A DNA stretch of 52,008 nucleotides. Source: an uncultured Lachnospiraceae bacterium (lineage in GTDB: Bacteria; Bacillota; Clostridia; Lachnospirales; Lachnospiraceae). This document shows positions 34,463 through 42,977 of the stretch, piece after piece. The notes beneath the pieces are model-generated. The model did no database searches and had not been told where the DNA came from. It saw only the letters and a list, made by a program, of their open reading frames with translations. The position numbers were made by a program, and so were the translations under genes. Location: contig CAMEJJ010000023.1 in NCBI GenBank assembly GCA_945919795.1, forward strand, positions 1 to 52,008, written 5' to 3'. Numbering within the stretch: the first letter of the stretch is position 1; each line of letters starts with the position of its first letter.

Positions 34463-35905
34463 TTATTCAACAATTACATCTAAGTTGTCAGCTACCTGCT
34501 GTTTGAAATCTGCGATTGCCTGATCACGTGATTTCTCACCTGCAGTATACTGACGAACCTGATCTCTCCAGTATGTATTGATTGTTTCATCATACTGTGT
34601 TAAGTTTGTTCCTTTTGCATATGCATTAGCAGGAACGAATGCATCGAACATATTCTGTCCGCCTAAGAAATCTAATTCACCGTTGGATTTTGACATTACA
34701 ACTCCGGAAGCTACAGAGTCTTTTGTGCCGCCTTCGCCATTTAATGTACCGTTAGCCCATTTGTACTGAAGTCCATCTTCAGATGTATCTAAAGTAATCC
34801 ATTCAATGATATCGCCTACAGCTTCAGCTTTTGTTGTATCTTTGTTTGCAAGTACCCATGTACCACCCCAGAAGAAACCAATCGGAGGTGTACAAACTGC
34901 CCAGTCACCATATGTACCTTCACCAACTGCTTCACCACCGCAGTTAGGAGCCAATGTATAGTTGATTAACCAAGCGGGACCGAAGAAACCGAAGATCTGC
35001 TGATCGCCTTCACCCTTCATATCAGCAAACCAAGCATCCTGCCAGTCCTGTGTATCATTATGATAACCATTATCTTTTAATTTTTTGGAAAGATCTAAGA
35101 ACTCTTCTCTCTTCGGATCGATATTTAATTTACCATCAACAATCCATCCTTCATCAGAGCTGTTTTCAACTGCGTGCCAGATATCTCCATCACCGGATAC
35201 AATACCGTATCCTTTCTCTTTTAACTCAGCAGCTGCATCGAAGAATTTGTCCCATCCGGGTCCGATTTTATCCTGAATAACTGCCGGATCATCTGTTCCC
35301 CATACATCTTCTGCGATAGAACGACGATAAATGAATGCACCACCTGTCGCCTGATATCCTAAACCTACTAATTTGCCATCGGGGTTTGTTCCGATATCAA
35401 CTGTATACTGTGCAATTTCTGCATCAGCGACAGCTGCATCTACATCAATTCCCAAATCTTCATATGCTGCTGCATACTGAGAAGCATCTCCTTGTGTATA
35501 TTTTAATACGAATGCTGCTTCTGCACAGTAGATATCAGGAGCATCTGCACCACCTGAAGCAAGTGCCTGATCCAATGCCGGCTGATAAGCTCCATCTGTG
35601 GTAGCAATAATTGTTGTATTAATTTCATAACCAAAGTCAGGATGAGCCTCGATATATTTTTCAATCATTCCGGGAACTTCATCTGTGAATGCCCATACAT
35701 TAATAACATTATCTCCACTTGCTGAAGAACCTTCATCGGAAGAACTGTCTGTTGTTGAACCTGCATCAGTTGTACCTGCATCAGTTGTACCTGCATCAGT
35801 TGTACCTGCATCAGTTGTACCTGCATCTGATGTACCTGAGCCACATCCAACTAAAAGACTTGAAACCATACATGCGCATAAAACGCTGGCAACTAACTTT
35901 TTCAT
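34463..35905 (-). CDS. Sugar ABC transporter substrate-binding lipoprotein (system 2)
   Basis: A 480-residue extracellular binding protein with lipobox LLVGC (Cys21; the VGCGSG context) and a linker of repeated Gly-Thr-Thr-Asp-Ala units (about 25-55). The mature domain is a group-1 solute-binding protein similar in length and C-terminal motifs (GFFGPAWLINY, GFFWGGTW) to the system 1 protein, so it probably also binds an oligosaccharide. It is the first gene of ABC operon 2. Confidence 0.9.
   Translation of the reverse strand: MKKLVASVLCACMVSSLLVGCGSGTSDAGTTDAGTTDAGTTDAGTTDAGSTTDSSSDEGSSASGDNVINVWAFTDEVPGMIEKYIEAHPDFGYEINTTIIATTDGAYQPALDQALASGGADAPDIYCAEAAFVLKYTQGDASQYAAAYEDLGIDVDAAVADAEIAQYTVDIGTNPDGKLVGLGYQATGGAFIYRRSIAEDVWGTDDPAVIQDKIGPGWDKFFDAAAELKEKGYGIVSGDGDIWHAVENSSDEGWIVDGKLNIDPKREEFLDLSKKLKDNGYHNDTQDWQDAWFADMKGEGDQQIFGFFGPAWLINYTLAPNCGGEAVGEGTYGDWAVCTPPIGFFWGGTWVLANKDTTKAEAVGDIIEWITLDTSEDGLQYKWANGTLNGEGGTKDSVASGVVMSKSNGELDFLGGQNMFDAFVPANAYAKGTNLTQYDETINTYWRDQVRQYTAGEKSRDQAIADFKQQVADNLDVIVE
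35759..35834. repeat. 15-bp tandem repeat coding the binding-protein linker
   Basis: Five head-to-tail copies of a 15-base unit of the form TGTACCTGCATCAGT encode Gly-Thr-Thr-Asp-Ala repeats. The copies are almost identical, so copy number may vary between strains in 5-residue steps. Confidence 0.85.
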
Positions 35906-36143
35906 GTTTACCTCTCCTTTTCACTTTTCAAATAATTAATAAAATACTGAAATAAATGTAACTGTTTGTCTTCTAAACTTAGGCCTTGTTGTGAAGAACA
36001 ACATAATTCTATTATACATTTTTAAAGTCACTATACTTTTCAATTTTTGCTTTTTGTTTGTCAATTATTGCTAATATGTCATTTTTATTTTCCATTCTTT
36101 TAGTAATCATGTATAATCATTTTATGAAAGAATAGGAGACAGT
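35906..36143. other. Upstream region of ABC operon 2
   Basis: A/T-rich sequence between divergent units. A TATAAT on the minus strand (36011-36016) is a possible -10 for the ABC operon, and a TATAAT on the plus strand near 36112 a possible -10 for the small ORF and DUF624 gene. No clear -35 element or operator could be assigned. Confidence 0.35.
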
Positions 36144-36236
36144 ATGGGCACTATTTATAAGATTGATGTGATAAACACATCTTTCGGCATTATTTTAAAC
36201 AATCTTTTTTTATTTCATTTTAACAAACAATATTAA
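36144..36236 (+). CDS. Candidate 30-residue leader ORF before DUF624 gene
   Basis: ATG 36144 follows AGGAGA at 6 bases and a nearby TATAAT about 30 bases further up. The ORF encodes a hydrophobic peptide beginning MGTIYKIDVINTSFG with several Leu, Phe and Ile residues, and stops 85 bases before the DUF624 ATG. It may be a leader peptide or small membrane peptide. No family is recognised. Confidence 0.35.
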   Translation: MGTIYKIDVINTSFGIILNNLFLFHFNKQY

Positions 36237-36321
36237 GGATATGTTTTAGAAAAACTTTAAGATAAGACTTTTTGATTATATTTTAAGATAACATTTTAAC
36301 AGAAAGAAAAGGAATGATATT

Positions 36322-36990
36322 ATGAACAAATTTTTCCAACCTGAAAATCCGGTCATCCGGTTCTTATCCTGCTTTTGTGACTTGATGTTTACCAACGCAC
36401 TCTTCATTATCTGTAGCCTTCCGGTTATTACAATCGGAGCGTCGGTCACTGCCATGTATCATGTTATTTTTAAATTGCAGGATCGGGAAGATTCCTATAT
36501 ATATAAGATGTTCTTTGAAGCATTTCGCAATAATTTTAAACAGGCAACCTCAATCTGGATTCCATTTTTACTACTCACAGGCTTTTTTGCAGGAGACTTG
36601 TACATTATTTATAATGTCATAGATGCAAGCTATTCCTGGATGCAGTTTCCTATCTGGTTTCTTCTGATCATTCTATTTTGTATTCAGATTTATGCATTTC
36701 CCCAGATAGCAAAATTTGAAAGCGACATGAAACGTCTGATTCTGAATTCCTTTTTGTTGGCAATAGGCAACTTTCCGACAACCATTTTCTTTTCGTTTAT
36801 TCCAATTGCCATCACATACTTTGCTGCACAAAACGGTAAGCGTATGATAATGATTGGCAGTCTGTTTTTATTCTTTGGTTTCGCGGCTATTGCTTATTTA
36901 TATGCTATGTTTTTCAACCGCATTTTTGAACGATGTATGCCAAAAGAAGATATGACCAAAGAAGATATGGCTGATGAGCAATCTGAATGA
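36322..36990 (+). CDS. DUF624/YesL-family membrane protein
   Basis: A 222-residue protein with about five helices. The FTNALFIICSLPVITIGASVTAMY segment is the DUF624 hallmark. It is paralogous to the DUF624 protein at 5.5-6.4 kb but lacks the long acidic tail. It is divergent from ABC operon 2, so each sugar transporter in the window has one DUF624 neighbour. AAAGGA lies 8 bases before the ATG. Confidence 0.87.
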   Translation: MNKFFQPENPVIRFLSCFCDLMFTNALFIICSLPVITIGASVTAMYHVIFKLQDREDSYIYKMFFEAFRNNFKQATSIWIPFLLLTGFFAGDLYIIYNVIDASYSWMQFPIWFLLIILFCIQIYAFPQIAKFESDMKRLILNSFLLAIGNFPTTIFFSFIPIAITYFAAQNGKRMIMIGSLFLFFGFAAIAYLYAMFFNRIFERCMPKEDMTKEDMADEQSE

Positions 36991-37032
36991 TTGAATTAGA
37001 AAGTTTTGAACAACATCATTGATTTATCCAAT

Positions 37033-37767
37033 CTATTTTGCACAATACATCAAAAATTTGACAGCAATTGTTTTATCTTCTAAATAAGAAGCAATTGCAA
37101 ACACCGGAGTTTTTCCTTCATACGCATCCGTAAACAAGGAAGACTTTAAATAAACACCGGCAACAATTTCTTCACCTTCCATATTTTTGCAATAAAACAA
37201 CTGATCCCCTAATTCTTCTAATTGCTTATCAGACAGGACAGTTGTCAAATCGCAATATGCATCAGCGGCTGCATATTCTCTGACAACCCAATCTGATGCA
37301 ATGACAGCCTCTGACCTTTTACTGATAACTTCTGCCTGATATCTCTGGATACTTGCTGTCACCATGGAATCTGCTGCCGTCATCTCATCTACCACCTCAG
37401 GATGGATAAATCCCCCTTCCAGTCTGAATGCGTTCTGCGTTTCCCCACGTTTCTGCAGTTCATCGGAATATGCTGTCAGATATTCATCCACACTGTATTC
37501 ATCTTTACAATTGATCATGGATATATAAACGGAAGTTTCCCGATTTTCCATAAGAAAGGTACGGATACCAAAAACTACAAAGATCAAAATAAGCGCAGGG
37601 ATAATCACATACCATTTATAATAATCCCAGAAGTATTGTAATTTCTTTTGGGGTGTATCGATAGTTTTCATCATCATTTCATCCGTCATATATCCCAATT
37701 CATTATTCGTTGTATTCTCTGCTGAATCCTTTATTTTATTTTCCATTGAATTTGTTTTATTCTCCAT
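37033..37767 (-). CDS. Hypothetical single-pass membrane protein, 244 aa
   Basis: A Lys/Asn/Glu-rich cytoplasmic N-terminus (1-38), one membrane helix (about 52-72) and an extracytoplasmic domain of about 170 residues with mixed alpha/beta character. I recognise no family with confidence; similar anchored proteins occur near DUF624 genes in Lachnospiraceae as I recall. GAGG precedes the ATG. It is convergent with the DUF624 gene, with 42 bases between the stop codons. Confidence 0.65.
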   Translation of the reverse strand: MENKTNSMENKIKDSAENTTNNELGYMTDEMMMKTIDTPQKKLQYFWDYYKWYVIIPALILIFVVFGIRTFLMENRETSVYISMINCKDEYSVDEYLTAYSDELQKRGETQNAFRLEGGFIHPEVVDEMTAADSMVTASIQRYQAEVISKRSEAVIASDWVVREYAAADAYCDLTTVLSDKQLEELGDQLFYCKNMEGEEIVAGVYLKSSLFTDAYEGKTPVFAIASYLEDKTIAVKFLMYCAK

Positions 37768-38069
37768 TTTCCTCGTTCTTTTTTCAATTTTTATGCTTAT
37801 ATTTTTTGTATCTTTTATTCTATAATCTATTTTCGTTCATGAATACAGTTAATATCATGGATATTAAATTTATCATACTCTTTTTTATTTCTGTTGGCAT
37901 TACAAATATTGCTCATTATCTCTTTTTACAACCACATTTTAGAAAGTATTTATTTTTCTTTCATTCAATCTTCTCAATTTATCCAAACTTTGGACACAAT
38001 TATTTTGTATCATAAAACCATCGAAAGTGATTAACACATTTTCTAAAATTTAAATGGAGCTGTTATTTC

Positions 38070-38177
38070 ATGAATGCCAAAGACGGCAGATTCGTGGGGT
38101 TGTCAGCTTCGACTACCAACAATCCCTTTATGGGTTTACTTATATATTTTCTCACTCCTTCTCATTTTATATTTTAA
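38070..38177 (+). CDS. Candidate 35-residue small ORF
   Basis: ATG 38070 preceded by GGAG at 10 bases opens a 35-codon frame: a polar first half (MNAKDGRFVGLSASTTNNPF) and a hydrophobic second half. It is followed within 10 bases by a strong terminator. The DNA around 38080-38130 has a balanced composition unlike its A/T-rich surroundings, hinting at a conserved RNA or peptide gene. No promoter is obvious and no family is recognised. The rest of the gap (37768-38275) shows no supported gene. Confidence 0.3.
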   Translation: MNAKDGRFVGLSASTTNNPFMGLLIYFLTPSHFIF

Positions 38178-38183
38178 TGAATG

Positions 38184-38213
38184 AAAAAGACCGCTCCAAA
38201 CAGCGGCCTTTTT
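38184..38213. terminator. Bidirectional terminator after deoC
   Basis: AAAAAGACCGCT and AGCGGCCTTTTT pair with one mismatch around a 6-base loop, with T-runs on both strands. It ends deoC on the minus strand and the 35-codon ORF on the plus strand. Confidence 0.8.
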
Positions 38214-38275
38214 CATGTCTTTTTCCAATATAAATGAATAAAGCGGAACAAATTCAAAATGTTTCCAAAAAATAA

Positions 38276-38929
38276 TTATTCCATTGTTTTTACAATTTTA
38301 ACAACACGACTGGTGCCCAGTCTCTGAGCACCAAGTTCCATGAACTTTTTCGCATCATCCAAAGAGGCAATGCCACCTGCTGCCTTTATTTTGACATTGG
38401 GACCTACATGTGCGGCAAAAAGTGCTACATCCTCAAATGTTGCACCTCCTGTTGAAAAACCGGTAGATGTTTTAATAAAATCTGCGCCGGATTCGGTCAC
38501 GATTTCACACATCTTAATTTTTTCTTCCTCTGTCAGAAGACAGGTCTCGATAATCACTTTGAGAATGTGTTCTCCACAAGCAGCTTTAATCTCTTTGATT
38601 TCATTTAACACATAGTCATACTCTTTAGCACGTAACATCCCGATATTAATGACCATGTCGATTTCATCTGCACCGTTTTCCAGTGCATCTTTGGTTTCAT
38701 AAACCTTTGCCGCTGTTGTCATGTTTCCGTTGGGGAAACCGATCACTGTACAAATTTTCACTTCATCTTTTACGTAAGCCTTTGCTAACTTAACATAGCA
38801 GGGCGGAATACAAATAGATGCTGTTTTATATTTCTTTGCATCATCACAAATTGCTTTTATTTCTTCCCATGTAGCAGTCTGCAAAAGTAAGGTATGATCG
38901 CAGGCTGATAAAATTGTTTGAATATCCAT
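38276..38929 (-). CDS. deoC: Deoxyribose-phosphate aldolase
   Basis: Cytoplasmic class I aldolase that cleaves 2-deoxyribose-5-phosphate into glyceraldehyde-3-phosphate and acetaldehyde in deoxynucleoside breakdown. The 217-residue protein shows ADEIDMVIN (87-95), the Schiff-base lysine in FIKTSTGF (Lys153) and the VKIKAAGGI segment with the second catalytic lysine. No other deo genes are adjacent. GGAG lies before the ATG. Confidence 0.95.
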   Translation of the reverse strand: MDIQTILSACDHTLLLQTATWEEIKAICDDAKKYKTASICIPPCYVKLAKAYVKDEVKICTVIGFPNGNMTTAAKVYETKDALENGADEIDMVINIGMLRAKEYDYVLNEIKEIKAACGEHILKVIIETCLLTEEEKIKMCEIVTESGADFIKTSTGFSTGGATFEDVALFAAHVGPNVKIKAAGGIASLDDAKKFMELGAQRLGTSRVVKIVKTME

Positions 38930-38995
38930 AATACTATTTTCTCCTTTTTATGAATCCAGTTGTTCTACTATTAGATTCTATATATACTTTTACTA

Positions 38996-39655
38996 CTAAA
39001 TCAGCGATTTCCGATTGTAATCTGTCAGATCACTACCTAATTTTTCATATATATCTTTTACACTCTGACTTGTATTTAATGTCTTTAGTTCTGCATCCGT
39101 CATACCGATGAATTCAAGAAATTCCACTTTACCGTTAGGTGTATCAATGGTATTGACTAAAGGGTCAGGAACACAAATAAAACCGGTTATGTTTGATTTC
39201 TGATATGCATCAATTCCTTTTTCCTGTCCGGTATAAAGATACTCAAACGGTCGGAAAATTTCTCCGTTTTGAAAGGTAATCCTTGCAATCGTCTGTAAAA
39301 TACCGCAAATGCATTTCAACTCCCCTTCTTCATCCTGAAAGTTCGATTTTTTCAATTTGAAAGTCATCTCATAACCAAATCCACTGACACCTTCTTCGCC
39401 ATCTTCTTTTTCATACAACTCGGTTAATCCATATGTAACAAAATGCCAAAAGTCTCCGCCATCATAAATGCTGATACCGTCTAAAGGATCCTTGCCGCCC
39501 AAAGCCCATTTTATCAAAGTACCATAATGCTTTGGATTAGTCTGATTAGGATATACTCTTTCAAACTCTGCTGTAATTGCATCCCAGCCGTAAGCTTTTA
39601 TTTCTTCTGTTTCTTCCTCATTTTTGTTCTTTTTAAACTTATCAAATAACCCCAT
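38996..39655 (-). CDS. Suppressor-of-fused (SUFU) domain protein
   Basis: A 219-residue soluble protein. After a Lys/Glu-rich start, residues 25-215 fit the bacterial SUFU domain, with HYGTLIKWALGGKDPLDGIS, DFWHFVTYGLTELYEK and GFGYEMTFKLKK. Bacterial SUFU proteins are widely interpreted as immunity proteins against toxins, but no toxin gene is adjacent here. The next 220 bases (39656-39877) hold no gene. Confidence 0.85.
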   Translation of the reverse strand: MGLFDKFKKNKNEEETEEIKAYGWDAITAEFERVYPNQTNPKHYGTLIKWALGGKDPLDGISIYDGGDFWHFVTYGLTELYEKEDGEEGVSGFGYEMTFKLKKSNFQDEEGELKCICGILQTIARITFQNGEIFRPFEYLYTGQEKGIDAYQKSNITGFICVPDPLVNTIDTPNGKVEFLEFIGMTDAELKTLNTSQSVKDIYEKLGSDLTDYNRKSLI

Positions 39656-39877
39656 CTTTTTCCCTTTCCTTCATATGTAATGATATACAAAATAAAATCT
39701 ACAAAAACCGGTAAAACAATCATCATTCGATACAAACCAACAAGCATGGATTATAAAATTCACCGGATTTATCTACTTGATTATACTAAAAAAACAGCTC
39801 GATAGCCAGACAAAACATAAAGATATTCCTAAAGTTCTACTTTACAACTCTGTATCAACCAAATCATTCATATGGTT

Positions 39878-40648
39878 CTAATTATGAGAAGTTTCCATAA
39901 ACTCCACCGCATGCTTTCTGGTCCACAACGGGAATAAACTCGTCTGGCACTTTTTATTCGCTCTTTCCCTGATGGCAATCGATTCAAAAAAGATTTTCCA
40001 CAAATCAGTATAAGTATCATTCATTTCTTCTGTTTTTAACAGTTGCTCGTATTCGGAATCGTTTAGTGGTTTTAAATAGTACATTTCGTCTTTGGGATGA
40101 ATGAGTGCTTCTTTATGAATATCGTCAATGATCATAAAATGCTCGGATGGCATTCGATCTGCAAAAATCGGTCCCAAGGCAACAACCAACCTGCTTTTGG
40201 GCTCAATATGTGCGACATAGAGACCTTTTTGTACCTCATGAAAACGCACAAACTCCTGAAAATGGTTGACCTCCCTGCCAAGCCGTCTCCGAATCTGATT
40301 AAACTGCATGATTTCTCGATACATAACCATATTTAACACATCAGGTCCATAGGAAAATCCCACAAGCAGAACTCTGTAAATTAAATCCAGAATCTCCTCC
40401 TCATAAGCCATGGATGCATAAGCTAACTCACGATAGACCTGAGGCGATATTTTTTCACGAATGGATTTCATCACACATTCGGCCTTTTTTAAATCTGAAT
40501 CTACATGAATATACTGATCCAATAAAGAATATTGCTCAATTGGCTCTAAAACCAACTTGATATTGGTGTGTCCCATTTTGCTTGCCGATGCCTCATAGAT
40601 GCAGGTAAGCATATCTTCCCATCTGGGCTTACAACTAAAAATATACAT
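39878..40648 (-). CDS. TIGR03915-type putative DNA metabolism/repair protein
   Basis: A 256-residue soluble protein from ATG 40648 with AAAAGGA upstream; eight earlier codons lack a site. The opening YIFSCKPRWEDMLTCIYEA, the central SYGPDVLNMVMYREIMQFNQIRRRLGRE and the end QTSLFPLWTRKHAVEF correspond to the family that pairs with the TIGR03916 radical SAM protein. The same domain is found fused to uracil-DNA glycosylases in other bacteria, hence the repair assignment. It follows the radical SAM gene by about 40 bases in one SOS-type operon. Confidence 0.82.
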   Translation of the reverse strand: MYIFSCKPRWEDMLTCIYEASASKMGHTNIKLVLEPIEQYSLLDQYIHVDSDLKKAECVMKSIREKISPQVYRELAYASMAYEEEILDLIYRVLLVGFSYGPDVLNMVMYREIMQFNQIRRRLGREVNHFQEFVRFHEVQKGLYVAHIEPKSRLVVALGPIFADRMPSEHFMIIDDIHKEALIHPKDEMYYLKPLNDSEYEQLLKTEEMNDTYTDLWKIFFESIAIRERANKKCQTSLFPLWTRKHAVEFMETSHN

Positions 40649-40690
40649 AACTATATTCCTTTTCTTAATCATCTGATGTGCGACAACAAA

Positions 40691-42211
40691 TTATCCCGTG
40701 CATGACATATTAAAGTCGGAGAATAAATTCATCTGCTTGTATTGCACACTTTGTCCGCCGACATCTGCTATTTCCACGGAATCAACATCCATCAGACGGT
40801 TCCGAATAAAGCGGTGTTCCAACGGAATTTTGTAAAGCATCTTCCCATTGCAGGTAATAAAATACTGTGCTCTTTTTAATGTAATCCGCATTTGCTTTAA
40901 CATTTCAAAATCTACTTTGGTATATCGTCTGGCATTGACAATCTTTTTTACTCCGTTTGGTCCAATCCCAGGAACTCTTAGAAGCATATCATAGGAAGCG
41001 GTATTGATTTCAATCGGAAACAGTTCCAGATGATTGAGTGCCCAATTGCATTTGGGATCGATGGCATCATCAAAAAAAGGATGCTCTTCACTCAATAATT
41101 CATCAGCAAAAAAACCATAATACCGAAGCAGCCAGTCTGCCTGATATAATCTGTGCTCCCGTAAGAGTGGTACAGGTGTTCCAGGCTCGGGAAGCGCATC
41201 ATCTTCATTAACCGGAATATAACCGGAGTAAAACACTCTCTTTAGGTCAAAGCTTTTATAAAGATTCTGCGTCGTCCGAATCAATTCTAAATCGGTCTCA
41301 TTCGTTGCTCCAATAATCATCTGCGTGCTCTGCCCTGCCGGAGCAAATGCTCTGCCCAGATTCAAGTCCTTTTTATCTGCCGGAAATAAAAACGAATCGG
41401 TATCTTTCTGCAATCCCGGTAACAGTCGATTCGCTCTATCAGTTGCATCTGTACCAATCCGATCCGCTTCTTTCCCCCATATGCTGTTCATCAGATGATC
41501 ATTGATTCCCGCCCTTTCCATTCTTGCCGATTTACCGACGGCAAGCCGGTGCATGGCAATGGTTCCTGATATCTGATTCATGGGACGAATGATATTTGCC
41601 ATGTGTTTATTAGGCGCAAGTTTGCTTAAGCTATCCTGCGTCGGCAGCTCCATATTGATACTAATCCTGTCTGCCAGTAATCCGGCTGAGTAAATAAGCT
41701 CCTTCGATGCTCCGGGAATCGCCTTTACATGAATGTATCCGTTGAACTTGTATGTCCCTCGTAACATTCGCAGTGCCTCGATGATTTTTTCCATCGTATA
41801 ATCCGGGTTCTTTAATACACCGGAGCTTAAAAACAATCCTTCGATATAATTTCTTTTGTAGAACTCAATCGTAAGTCTGCATATCTCATCCGGAGTAAAA
41901 GTCGCCCGCTCCACATCATTGCTCTTCCGGTTCTTACAGTATTTGCAATCATATTCACAATGGTTGGTCATCAAAATCTTGAGCAGAGAAACACAACGAC
42001 CATCGGCTGCAAATGTATGGCACACACCACTGGCGCAGGAATTGCCCAGATATCCTTTTTTCCCTGCCCGGTCCACGCCGCTTGATGTACAGGCAACATC
42101 GTATTTTGCCGCATCGGATAAAATCTCTAATTTTTCCTCTAATGTCTTTTCTTTTTGAAGTTCTGCTTTTGTATCTTTTGGTATATCAATCAGTACTTGC
42201 ATATCTCTCAC
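40691..42211 (-). CDS. Putative DNA modification/repair radical SAM protein (TIGR03916)
   Basis: A 506-residue enzyme. The radical SAM cluster motif CEYDCKYC (Cys85, Cys89, Cys92) is preceded by conserved cysteines at 41, 59, 64 and 73, possibly a second cluster. A helix-hairpin-helix DNA-binding segment (LRVPGIGPNGVKKIVNARRY) is near residue 410. The layout recalls spore photoproduct lyase-like or DNA-repair radical SAM enzymes, but the substrate is unknown. GTG 42211 has GGGAG five bases upstream. Two LexA boxes lie in its promoter. Confidence 0.88.
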   Translation of the reverse strand: MRDMQVLIDIPKDTKAELQKEKTLEEKLEILSDAAKYDVACTSSGVDRAGKKGYLGNSCASGVCHTFAADGRCVSLLKILMTNHCEYDCKYCKNRKSNDVERATFTPDEICRLTIEFYKRNYIEGLFLSSGVLKNPDYTMEKIIEALRMLRGTYKFNGYIHVKAIPGASKELIYSAGLLADRISINMELPTQDSLSKLAPNKHMANIIRPMNQISGTIAMHRLAVGKSARMERAGINDHLMNSIWGKEADRIGTDATDRANRLLPGLQKDTDSFLFPADKKDLNLGRAFAPAGQSTQMIIGATNETDLELIRTTQNLYKSFDLKRVFYSGYIPVNEDDALPEPGTPVPLLREHRLYQADWLLRYYGFFADELLSEEHPFFDDAIDPKCNWALNHLELFPIEINTASYDMLLRVPGIGPNGVKKIVNARRYTKVDFEMLKQMRITLKRAQYFITCNGKMLYKIPLEHRFIRNRLMDVDSVEIADVGGQSVQYKQMNLFSDFNMSCTG

Positions 42212-42239
42212 TTAAACTCCCATTATATAAAACGCAAAT

Positions 42240-42287
42240 CAAACATATGTTCTATCCATTATTATACAAACATATGTTCTGAATAGC
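42240..42287 (-). promoter_or_regulatory. SOS promoter with two LexA boxes
   Basis: Two identical 14-base sites AGAACATATGTTTG (minus strand) at 42240-42253 and 42267-42280 match the Firmicutes LexA box CGAACN4GTTCG at the core. The upstream box lies within the 17-base spacer between TTGCTA (-35) and TATAAT (-10, 42261-42266); the other is just downstream of the -10. This is a classical repression layout for DNA-damage control of the radical SAM operon. Confidence 0.8.
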
Positions 42288-42295
42288 AAGAAAAA

Positions 42296-42320
42296 AAGAA
42301 ATCTATTTACAGATTTCTTT
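42296..42320 (-). terminator. Terminator overlapping stop of DUF6179 gene
   Basis: AAAGAAATCT and AGATTTCTTT pair around a short loop that contains the gene's last codons, and the minus strand continues with TTTTTTTC. Confidence 0.7.
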
Positions 42321-42977
42321 CAGGTTAAAGAATTCTTTTTCATAGCGGGGGTGAAAAGCACGCAATGTCTCGATAATCTTGTTTCTGTTAAACTGCATCA
42401 AATACTGCTGTTCTATTATGATGGCATCCAGATACTGACGAATCATATCAATCCCTTCTAACTCCATATCCAGTCCAAATACAGGATAATCCATGGTTAT
42501 GATATGTTCCATGGGTGCATATTTTGCATCATAATACATAAAAAATCCAGGTAGGGCTTTTTCGACCGTATCCCGATAATTGATATTTCCATAGTGATCA
42601 AAATACAGCATTAATTCATTGTATTTATCTATGGTTTGTCTGACTTTTTCTACAACCATCTGATAGCCCAGTTCATAGGCTTCCGTTGCAGAGAGCACAG
42701 AACTCTTAATTACAATGAATTCTTTACTGCTTTCTATGTCATTTTCCTGATCATCCTTTGTACTTTCTTTTTCCTTACCATCCTTACCGCTTTCTCTTAA
42801 CACATTCTCCTCTTCACAATGGGCGATACAATAAATAACAGCATCCATAAATTGTCTTGCTTTTTCATAGGTAATGGAACTGCTTTCTTTGGATGTATAT
42901 GCTTCGGTAAGCCTTGCTACAATGGGCAGCAAATCTTCCATCGAATATACGCTTGTTACATCAGATTTTTTCATCAT
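42303..42977 (-). CDS. DUF6179-type protein (with DUF6323 partner)
   Basis: A 224-residue soluble helical protein without catalytic motifs that I recognise. A Lys/Glu/Asp-rich insert lies at about 62-85. The pair of this gene with the preceding DUF6323-type gene is a recurrent clostridial arrangement, to my recollection. The start overlaps the partner's end by 17 bases, so the two are coupled. Function unknown. Confidence 0.6.
   Translation of the reverse strand: MMKKSDVTSVYSMEDLLPIVARLTEAYTSKESSSITYEKARQFMDAVIYCIAHCEEENVLRESGKDGKEKESTKDDQENDIESSKEFIVIKSSVLSATEAYELGYQMVVEKVRQTIDKYNELMLYFDHYGNINYRDTVEKALPGFFMYYDAKYAPMEHIITMDYPVFGLDMELEGIDMIRQYLDAIIIEQQYLMQFNRNKIIETLRAFHPRYEKEFFNLKEICK

Noticed and set aside
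37839-38015. Plus-strand hydrophobic ORF upstream of the 35-codon ORF
   Set aside because: No Shine-Dalgarno precedes the ATG, and the hydrophobic character follows from T-rich DNA.
38070-38180. tmRNA or known riboswitch
   Set aside because: The GGGGTTGTCAGCTTCGACTACC stretch loosely recalls the tmRNA start, but there is no tRNA-like domain or tag frame, and no downstream gene for a riboswitch to control.
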